Positions 57,796 to 64,000 of a stretch of 64,000 bases of DNA are shown here, one piece after another. A model generated the notes under the pieces. That model was not told the origin of the DNA. It was given only the letters and a program-made list of their open reading frames with translations, and searched no databases. A program made the position numbers and the translations under genes. Origin of the DNA: Humibacillus sp. (GTDB taxonomy: Bacteria; Actinomycetota; Actinomycetes; Actinomycetales; Dermatophilaceae); the NCBI GenBank assembly GCA_030452985.1, contig JAKDLG010000002.1, positions 1 to 64,000 on the forward strand. The letters run 5' to 3'. Numbering within the stretch: position 1 is the first letter of the stretch; every line of letters begins with the position of its first letter.

Positions 57796-59027
57796 TTTCC
57801 GCCGGTGGCCTTAAACCACGCCTTGAACTGCGCTACGTTCTTGGCGTTGTCAGCGGCGCTCACAGCGAACTTCGTCTCGCCCGTGCACAGGTTGACGGTG
57901 GTGAACCAGAACCAGTCGCCGGGCGGTGGAGCAGCCGCTGCCTTGATCGCCTTCTCGCCCGGGTTGGCGATCGGGCCGGGCGGCAGGCCCTTGACCTTGC
58001 GCGTGTTGTAGGGGCTGTTGCTGTTGAGCATGGCCTGCGTCGGCACGCCCCGCTTCTTGAAGATGTAGTTGACGGTCGAGTCGAAGCCGAGCGGGGTGTC
58101 GCGCGCCAACCGGTTCTCGACGACCCGGGCCACCTTGCCGCGATCGGCCTGGGTCTTGGCCTCCCCCTCGACGAGGCTGGCCAGGATGACAACGCGCTCC
58201 ATCTTGGCGGGGGTGATGCCAAGGGCAGCGAGGCGCTTGGTCGACTGCGCCACCATCTGCGCCAGCTGGTCCGTGGCGCTCGACGTGGGGTTGAACTCGT
58301 AGCTGGCCGGGAACAGGTAGCCCTCGACGTTGCCCTTCGCCGACGACGGCAGACCCAGGGCCGCCCCGTTCTTGGCCGCCGCGACGTACTTCGCAACCGG
58401 GATGCCCGTCTGCTGCGAGAGCTTGGCGTAGATCTCGCTGGCCCACAGACCCTCCGGGATGACGACCCGAGTGATGATCCGGTTGGCAGGGTCGACCAGC
58501 ATGTCGAGCGCCTCGCTCGCCTTCATCTGCTCCTTGAGCCGGTACACCCCGGGCTGGATGCCGCTCGCCTTGTCGTCGGCCGCGGCCGCCTCGTTGAACG
58601 CCTTGCTCGTCTTGACGACCCCGTCCTTGACGAGCAGGTCAGCGATGGTCGAGCCTCCGGATCCGGCCGCCACCGTGACCATCACCTCGCCCTCGCCCGG
58701 TCCGGGGTAGTCGTTGGACTCGAGCAGCCCCTCGACCATCGGTCGCAGCACCACGAAGGCCACCGCGGCGCCACCACCGACGACGGCCAGGGCCAGGACG
58801 ATGACGACCAGGCGACGCCAGATCGACGGCTTGGAACGTCGTGGCCGGTCTGATCGACGGGAGCGGCGCGACGGTCGACGACCGCCGTGCCGTTCTGCGC
58901 TCTCGGCGGCCCCCGCCGAGGCGGTGCTGCCCGCCCCGCCACCACCGAGGAGGTGGTCGTGCTCTGAACCGAGATCGCGGTGCTCGTCGTGCTCACCGAA
59001 GATGGATGACTCCAGGTGGTCGGTCAT
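57789..59027 (-). CDS. mltG: Endolytic transglycosylase MltG
   Basis: This 412-residue membrane-anchored enzyme cleaves nascent peptidoglycan strands. A long basic cytosolic tail (about 65 residues) precedes one transmembrane helix (LVVIVLALAVVGGGAAVAFVV). A LysM-like part and the YceG domain follow, with the catalytic Glu in ILASLVEGEA and conserved FDSTVNYIF, SPYNTRKVKGLPPGPIANPG and FTTVN. It overlaps ruvX by 4 bases. The order ruvX-mltG-aroE is standard in actinobacteria. Confidence 0.95.
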   Translation of the reverse strand: MTDHLESSIFGEHDEHRDLGSEHDHLLGGGGAGSTASAGAAESAERHGGRRPSRRSRRSDRPRRSKPSIWRRLVVIVLALAVVGGGAAVAFVVLRPMVEGLLESNDYPGPGEGEVMVTVAAGSGGSTIADLLVKDGVVKTSKAFNEAAAADDKASGIQPGVYRLKEQMKASEALDMLVDPANRIITRVVIPEGLWASEIYAKLSQQTGIPVAKYVAAAKNGAALGLPSSAKGNVEGYLFPASYEFNPTSSATDQLAQMVAQSTKRLAALGITPAKMERVVILASLVEGEAKTQADRGKVARVVENRLARDTPLGFDSTVNYIFKKRGVPTQAMLNSNSPYNTRKVKGLPPGPIANPGEKAIKAAAAPPPGDWFWFTTVNLCTGETKFAVSAADNAKNVAQFKAWFKATGGKC

Positions 59028-59575
59028 CGGTGCCGTTCCTTCTTCCGAGGTCTGCCCCTGTCCGGGACGAGTTCGCCGACGGCCCGCCCCGTCGACGCCT
59101 CGGCGTCAAGGGCGGACTGCAGAATGAGCACTGCAGCAGCTTGGTCGACGACGGCCCGCTGCCCCCGACCGGGCACGCCGCTGTCGCGTAGTCTGCGATG
59201 TGCGGCCACAGTCGTCAAGCGTTCATCGACCAGCCGCACCGGCAGCGGCTCGATCCGCTGGGCGAGATTCACGGCATACTCGCGCGCCAGCCGAGCCGCT
59301 TCGCCCTCCGCGCCCGACATCAGTCGCGGGAGTCCGACCACGACCTCGACGGCCGCGAGATCCGCGACCAGCGCGGCGAGCGTCGTGAGGTCGGATCCGC
59401 CCTCACGGTCGCGTGGCAGGGTACGCACGGGGTGCGCCAGCACCGCCGACGGGTCGGACGCCGCCACCCCCACGCGCACGCTCCCGACGTCGACGCCGAC
59501 ACGCACGCCGGCTCGAACGCCTGCGCGCCCCGCTGCTGGCACGGACGTCTCGGGCCCGCCGACGGCATCACTCAT
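59024..59575 (-). CDS. ruvX: Putative pre-16S rRNA nuclease YqgF/RuvX
   Basis: This 183-residue RNase H-like protein matures the 5' end of 16S rRNA or resolves Holliday junctions, depending on the species studied. [19 protein letters not shown] gives the first acidic strand, [11 protein letters not shown] the second, [15 protein letters not shown] the third, and [15 protein letters not shown] the last Asp. About 25 Ala/Gly-rich residues precede the domain. ATG 59575 overlaps the alaS stop (ATGA). Confidence 0.93.
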   Translation of the reverse strand: MSDAVGGPETSVPAAGRAGVRAGVRVGVDVGSVRVGVAASDPSAVLAHPVRTLPRDREGGSDLTTLAALVADLAAVEVVVGLPRLMSGAEGEAARLAREYAVNLAQRIEPLPVRLVDERLTTVAAHRRLRDSGVPGRGQRAVVDQAAAVLILQSALDAEASTGRAVGELVPDRGRPRKKERHR

Positions 59576-62271
59576 GCGGGCCGCGAACGCAGCTCATCCT
59601 CCACCGCACCCAACGCAGCGGGTACCCCTGACGCGTCCGTGCCGCCACCCTGGGCGATGTCGTCCTTGCCGCCGCCGCCGCCGCCGAGCTTCTTCGCCGC
59701 CGATCGCACGAAGGCGCCCGCCTTGAGGCCGGCCTCGCGGGCTCGCTGGTTCGTCGCCACGATGACGAGGGGTCGCCCACCTGACGCCGACGCCATCGAG
59801 ACCAGCACCGGACGGTCGTTGCCGAGCCGGCCGCGCACGTCGAGTACGAGCGCACGCAGGTCGTCGGCGCCGACTTCCGCTCCGGCGTCGTGGCTCACGA
59901 AGGTCACCCCGCCGAGGTCCCGAGCACTCGCCACGAGCCCTGACGCTGCGCCGAGCACCTGGGCCGCCTTGACCGCTGCGATCTGCTTCTCGGCATCCTT
60001 CAGTCGTGCCACGAGGCCGGCCACCCGGTCGGGCAGCTGGTCTCGGGGAACTCCCAGGGTGGCGGTCAGCTGGTTCACGAGCACGGCCTCACGGGCGAGG
60101 TGGGTGTACGCGTCGGTGCCGACGAGCGCCTCGACGCGGCGTACACCCGACCCGATCGAGCTCTCGCCGAGCAGCTTGACGACACCGATCTGGCCCACCC
60201 GTGGCGTATGGGTACCGATGCAGAACTCACGCGACCACTCGCCGATCGAGACGACCCGCACCCGTTCGCCGTACTTCTCGCCGAAAAGCGCCATCGCTCC
60301 GAGCTTGCGAGCGGCATCGATGCCCATCACGTCGGCCGTGACCGGAAGGTCGTCGAGCAGCACGGCGTTGATGCGTGCCTCGATCTCACCCATGGCGGCG
60401 AGCGAGACCGACTGCAACGACTTGAAGTCGAATCGAAGACGACCGGGTGAGTTCTCCGACCCGGCCTGGGTGGCGGTCGGGCCCAGCTCGTCACGCAATG
60501 CCTGGTGCACCATGTGGGTGGCGGTGTGAGCGCGCGAGATCGAGCGGCGACGCACGACGTCGACCTCTGCCTCAGCGGCCTCGCCCACCGCTACCTCACC
60601 CTCGAGCACCCTGGCGTGGTGCACCACGAGACCGGTGATCGGGCGCTGCACGTTGCTCACCTCCAGCAGCGTGCCGTTCGCGAGACGGATACGGCCGTGG
60701 TCGGGCTGCTGCCCGCCTGACTCGGCGTAGAGCGGCGTACGGTCGAGCACGACCTCGACCTCGTCGCCGGCCGCGGCGCGGTCGACGGACTCACCATCGT
60801 GGATCAGCCCACGAACCGTCGCCTCGGTCGTCACCTGGTCGTAGCCGGTGAACTCCACCTCACGACCGAGCCGGTCGGCCACGGCCCGGTAGACATGCGT
60901 GTCGTCGTGGGTGTGCTTCTTGGCTCGGGCATCGGCCTTGGCTCGTCCGCGCTGCTCGTTCATCAGGGTGCGAAAGCCCTGCTCGTCGACCTGGACCCCC
61001 TGCTCGGCTGCCATCTCAAGGGTCAGGTCGATCGGGAAGCCGTAGGTGTCGTGAAGAGCGAACGCCTCGTCACCCGACAGCCGCAACCCGCCCGAGCTCT
61101 TCACGCTGGCGACGGCGGAGTCGAGACGGGTGGTGCCGCTGGCGAGGGTGCGCCGGAACGCCTCCTCCTCGGCGTACGCCACCTGGCTGATGCGGCCGAA
61201 GTCAGAGCGCAGCTGCGGGTAGCTCTGGCTCATCCGTTCCATGCTCACCGGCAGCAGGTGCGGCAGCGTCGGCTCGTCGACCCCGAGCAGTCGCATCGCG
61301 CGCACGGCCCGACGCAGCATCCGCCGCAGCACGTAGCCCCGGCCCTCGTTTCCGGGTGTGACTCCGTCACCGATAAGCATCAGCGAGGTGCGCACGTGGT
61401 CGGCGACGACGCGCAGGCGCACATCGTCAGGGTGGCTCTGCGCCGCGACGTGGCTGGGCACGGCACCGTAGTGCTTGCCCGCCATCTCGGCGGCGGCGTC
61501 GAGCACCGGAAAGACCTCGTCGATCTCGTAGAGGTTGTCGACGCCCTGCAGCACGCTGGCCACCCGCTCGAGCCCCATTCCGGTGTCGACGTTGCGGGCG
61601 GGCAGCGGGCCGGCCACGTCGAAATCGACCTTCGAGCGAACCGCGCTCAGCTCCTCCTGCATGAACACGAGGTTCCAGATCTCCATGAAGCGGTCCTCGT
61701 CGACAGCCGGGCCCCCGTCGAGACCGTACTCCGGGCCGCGGTCGATGAAGATCTCGCTGCTCGGGCCGCCAGGGCCGGGAATGCCCATGTGCCAGTAGTT
61801 GTCGGCCTTGCCGCGGCGCACGATGCGCTCTTGCGGGATATCGGTCAGCTCCAGCCACAGTGCGGCGGCCTCGTCGTCGTCGTGGTAGACGGTGGCCCAG
61901 AGCTTCTCCGGGTCGAGCCCGTAGCCCCCCTCGGGCTGCGCCGTCGTGAGCAGTTCCCACGCGTACTGGATGGCGCCGCGCTTGAAGTAGTCACCAAAGC
62001 TGAAGTTGCCGGTCATCTGGAAGAACGTGCCGTGCCGGCTGGTGTGGCCGACCTCCTCGATGTCGAGGGTGCGCACGCACTTCTGCACGCTCGTCGCCCG
62101 ACGATACGGCGGGGTCTGCTGCCCGGCCAGATACGGCACGAACGGCACCATTCCCGCGTTGACGAAGAGCAGGTTGGGGTCTTCGAACGGCAGCGGTGCA
62201 CTAGGTACGACCGTGTGCCCACGCTCCTCGAAGAAGGTGAGCCAACGTCGTCTGATCTCTGCGGTTTCCAT
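59572..62271 (-). CDS. alaS: Alanyl-tRNA synthetase
   Basis: This 899-residue enzyme charges tRNA-Ala. The N-terminal class II catalytic domain has [15 protein letters not shown] and [19 protein letters not shown] tRNA-recognition region comes next. The editing domain carries [16 protein letters not shown] and, later, the zinc His/Cys in [16 protein letters not shown]. The C-Ala domain ends with [18 protein letters not shown] 62271. It heads the cluster alaS-ruvX-mltG-aroE. Confidence 0.97.
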   Translation of the reverse strand: METAEIRRRWLTFFEERGHTVVPSAPLPFEDPNLLFVNAGMVPFVPYLAGQQTPPYRRATSVQKCVRTLDIEEVGHTSRHGTFFQMTGNFSFGDYFKRGAIQYAWELLTTAQPEGGYGLDPEKLWATVYHDDDEAAALWLELTDIPQERIVRRGKADNYWHMGIPGPGGPSSEIFIDRGPEYGLDGGPAVDEDRFMEIWNLVFMQEELSAVRSKVDFDVAGPLPARNVDTGMGLERVASVLQGVDNLYEIDEVFPVLDAAAEMAGKHYGAVPSHVAAQSHPDDVRLRVVADHVRTSLMLIGDGVTPGNEGRGYVLRRMLRRAVRAMRLLGVDEPTLPHLLPVSMERMSQSYPQLRSDFGRISQVAYAEEEAFRRTLASGTTRLDSAVASVKSSGGLRLSGDEAFALHDTYGFPIDLTLEMAAEQGVQVDEQGFRTLMNEQRGRAKADARAKKHTHDDTHVYRAVADRLGREVEFTGYDQVTTEATVRGLIHDGESVDRAAAGDEVEVVLDRTPLYAESGGQQPDHGRIRLANGTLLEVSNVQRPITGLVVHHARVLEGEVAVGEAAEAEVDVVRRRSISRAHTATHMVHQALRDELGPTATQAGSENSPGRLRFDFKSLQSVSLAAMGEIEARINAVLLDDLPVTADVMGIDAARKLGAMALFGEKYGERVRVVSIGEWSREFCIGTHTPRVGQIGVVKLLGESSIGSGVRRVEALVGTDAYTHLAREAVLVNQLTATLGVPRDQLPDRVAGLVARLKDAEKQIAAVKAAQVLGAASGLVASARDLGGVTFVSHDAGAEVGADDLRALVLDVRGRLGNDRPVLVSMASASGGRPLVIVATNQRAREAGLKAGAFVRSAAKKLGGGGGGKDDIAQGGGTDASGVPAALGAVEDELRSRPA

Positions 62272-62706
62272 GACAGTTCCTTGGGTCGACAGTGGTCTGC
62301 GGGGCGAGCGGGCGGGGGCAGTCGAGGCGCCTCAGGCAGGCGCGACTGGCCCCCGGAGAGCTCGGGCCACCCGGCGGCTGGTCAATGGCGTCGGTGAGCC
62401 AGACCTCATGCTCACCACCTCCAAAAACTCGACAGACCATGCGCGCGACCCTCGCGCGGCAGGTCCTCAGCCTAACGGAAGGCGCGCACGGGACCCGTCA
62501 GCATTCCCATCACCATTTCCCCGGAGTCGTCAATCACCTGCACCTGACGCCCGCACACCGCGCCGATAGGGCATTCGTCGCCGAGGCCCAACGCAACACA
62601 CCGAGTAACCGTCAAGCCACCGTGGCGTACCTACCGGGCGTTGACGGGTTCTCGGTGTGTTGCGGAGAACGTGGTGGGGACGAGGGCGGAGAAGGGGACG
62701 CCGCGG
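62272..62706. other. 435-bp intergenic region upstream of alaS
   Basis: Between alaS and the oligopeptide transporter genes. It must hold the alaS promoter, but I cannot pick -10 and -35 elements with confidence. There is no T-box-like specifier structure that I can recognise. A long hairpin lies at 62593-62663, on the side of the transporter operon. No coding frame is supported. Confidence 0.5.
62593..62663 (-). terminator. Long stem-loop at the 3' end of the oligopeptide transporter operon
   Basis: The arms at 62593-62615 and 62641-62663 (23 bp each) match as an inverted repeat with two mismatches, starting GCAACACACCGAG and ending CTCGGTGTGTTGC, around a 25-base loop. It begins 43 bases after the minus-strand stop of the ATPase gene. 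Terminator or mRNA-protecting structure is likely; a tiny relic inverted repeat is also possible. Confidence 0.6.
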
Positions 62707-63753
62707 TCAGGCGGAGACGACCTCCGGGACGAGCTTCTTGACCTCGGGGAAGTGGCAGGCCTGCAGGTGCAGCCCTGTCTCTCGTCCGCCGCGCCCTTCG
62801 TCGGTGGAGGTGGACGGGATGAGCGGAGGCTCCTGCTCGGCGCAGATGTCCTGCGCCTTCCAGCAGCGGGTCCGGAACCGGCATCCGCTCGGCGGGCTGA
62901 TGGGGCTGGGAACATCGCCCACCAGACGGATCCGTTCGGTCCGCTTCGCTCCGCGAGCGACGGCGATGTCGGGCGCCGCCGAGAGCAGGGCCTGGGTGTA
63001 GGGGTGCTCGGGAAGGTCGTAGATCTTGCGCTTGTCGCCGTACTCCACGATCTTGCCGAGGTACATCACCGCCACCTGGTCGCAGAAGTGACGAATGACG
63101 CCGAGGTCGTGCGCCACGAAGATGAAGGCGAGGTCGAGCTCGTCGCGAAGCCGACCCAGCAGGTTCATCACCTGCGCCTGGATCGAGACGTCGAGCGCCG
63201 ACACCGGTTCGTCGGCGATGATCAGCTTCGGTTCGACCGCCAGGGCCCGGGCGATCCCGATGCGCTGGCGCTGTCCTCCCGAGAACTCCGAGGGGTAACG
63301 GTTGATGTGCTCGGGGTTGAGGCCGACGAGCTCGAGCAGCTCCTGAACCCGGGCCCGTTCCTTGCCCTTGTGCAGGCCGTGCACCTTCAAGGGGGTGGTG
63401 AGGATCGAACCGACGGTGTGTCGGGGGTTGAGCGAGCTGTAAGGGTCCTGGAAGATCATCTGCACGTCGCGGCGAATCTCGCGCAGGTCAGACTCCTTCA
63501 GATGGCTGATGTCGCGGCCCTGGAACTCGATGGATCCCGACGTGGGCTCATCGAGACGCGTGATCAGGCGTGAGGTGGTCGACTTGCCGCAGCCCGACTC
63601 ACCGACCAGGCCCAGGGTCTGACCGTGGTCGAGCGTGAAGCTCACCCCGTCGACCGCCTGGACCAGCGACTTCGTCATGCGCAGCCCCTGCACCTCCTTG
63701 AACGGGAAGTGACGCACCAGGTCGGTCACCTTCAGCAGCGGCTGGTCACTCAT
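62707..63753 (-). CDS. Oligopeptide/dipeptide ABC transporter ATP-binding protein (OppF/DppF-like)
   Basis: This 348-residue cytosolic ATPase energises a peptide importer. Walker A is GESGCGKST, the signature [15 protein letters not shown], Walker [13 protein letters not shown], and the switch His is in [11 protein letters not shown]. The C-terminal oligopeptide extension has [15 protein letters not shown] and a later Cys-His pair (ACHFPEV), typical of OppD/DppF proteins. ATG 63753 overlaps the upstream ATPase stop (ATGA). Permease and binding-protein genes would lie beyond the right edge. Confidence 0.93.
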   Translation of the reverse strand: MSDQPLLKVTDLVRHFPFKEVQGLRMTKSLVQAVDGVSFTLDHGQTLGLVGESGCGKSTTSRLITRLDEPTSGSIEFQGRDISHLKESDLREIRRDVQMIFQDPYSSLNPRHTVGSILTTPLKVHGLHKGKERARVQELLELVGLNPEHINRYPSEFSGGQRQRIGIARALAVEPKLIIADEPVSALDVSIQAQVMNLLGRLRDELDLAFIFVAHDLGVIRHFCDQVAVMYLGKIVEYGDKRKIYDLPEHPYTQALLSAAPDIAVARGAKRTERIRLVGDVPSPISPPSGCRFRTRCWKAQDICAEQEPPLIPSTSTDEGRGGRETGLHLQACHFPEVKKLVPEVVSA

Positions 63754-64000
63754 TTGGCCCCCTCGTCGTTCTGGAGCGTGGCCACCGGGTCTTCGAGGTG
63801 ACAACGCAGCTGACGGTTGGTCAGACCCGGTGTGGGCCGCCACTCGGGCAGAGTTTCGATGCAGGCCGCACCGACGAGAGGCTGGAAGTCGCACCGGGGG
63901 TGGAACGAACACCCGGTGGGCAGGTTGAGCAGGCTAGGAGGGGCGCCGCGGATGGCCTTGAGGTCGCCGGTGCCGTCGTCGGTGGCCGACGGGATCGACT
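63750..64000 (-). CDS. Oligopeptide ABC transporter ATP-binding protein (OppD/DppD-like), C-terminal part, cut by the window
   Basis: The last 82 codons are inside the window and run off the right edge. The tail reads AIRGAPPSLLNLPTGCSFHP followed by RCDF, the C-terminal oligopeptide_ABC motif (G-x-PPSL...P-x-GC-x-F-x-PRC) that contacts the permease. A Cys in GAACIETLPEW and the ending NRQLRCHLEDP are further family marks. Its stop overlaps the start of the next ATPase gene (ATGA). The two ATPases should form the heterodimeric motor of one importer. Confidence 0.9.
   Translation of the reverse strand, partial: SIPSATDDGTGDLKAIRGAPPSLLNLPTGCSFHPRCDFQPLVGAACIETLPEWRPTPGLTNRQLRCHLEDPVATLQNDEGAK

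Noticed and set aside
62272-62706. T-box riboswitch upstream of alaS
   Set aside because: No T-box core sequence and no specifier loop were seen; the hairpin present lies on the side of the transporter operon.

Overview
The window is chromosomal DNA of a high-GC actinobacterium, roughly 70% G+C. GTG starts are common, many genes overlap by 1 to 4 bases (ATGA, GTGA or TGATG junctions), and the markers are actinobacterial: integration host factor mIHF, a RibM/PnuX riboflavin transporter, a PriA without ATPase motifs, a TIGR03085 protein, and PyrR control by masking the ribosome binding site. Gene order and a class 1B dihydroorotate dehydrogenase (PyrD plus PyrK) fit the Intrasporangiaceae/Dermatophilaceae and relatives. 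That placement is inference. I see no tRNA, rRNA, CRISPR array, insertion sequence, prophage or defence island.

Layout. 1-9.8 kb: hisI between inverted palindromic repeats, a heterodimeric ABC exporter, an acetyltransferase, a TIGR03085 protein, hisF, a P-loop kinase with an MFS permease, then a flavin reductase and a PH-domain membrane protein. 9.8-15.6 kb: hisG and hisE, and upstream of them the riboflavin operon ribM-ribD-ribE-ribBA-ribH, headed by a clear FMN riboswitch. Three 51-bp tandem repeats separate this from rpe. 15.9-20.4 kb: rpe, a dienelactone hydrolase, and def-fmt-rsmB. 20.4-27.8 kb: an accessory block with an ArsR-type regulator and MFS exporter, a saccharopine-dehydrogenase-like oxidoreductase, a DUF429 protein, and a MarR regulator with a ClC chloride transporter.

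27.9-44.7 kb is core metabolism on the minus strand. The pyrimidine operon pyrR-pyrB-pyrC-carA-carB-pyrK-pyrD-pyrF runs into mihF-gmk-rpoZ-coaBC-metK-priA. A promoter and PyrR-binding RNA element precede pyrR, so UTP synthesis is probably controlled at translation of this polycistronic message. 44.8-48.4 kb interrupts the core with a Tat-exported RCC1 beta-propeller, an alanine/glycine:cation symporter and a universal stress protein. 48.5-62.3 kb returns to the conserved actinobacterial order alaS-ruvX-mltG-aroE-prepilin peptidase-aroC-aroK-aroB-(VOC)-aroQ-efp-nusB, with a HelD-type RNA polymerase-associated ATPase inserted on the plus strand. The right edge holds two ATPase genes of an oligopeptide ABC transporter, the first cut by the window.

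Most of the window is ordinary housekeeping DNA and I did not find a convincing undescribed multi-gene system. The points most worth following are sequence-level: the palindrome family bracketing hisI, the 51-bp array beside the rib promoter, apparent enrichment of the 7-mer GGATGCC on both strands, the secreted RCC1 propeller, and a ClC protein with a C-terminal RCK-like domain that lacks the internal proton glutamate.
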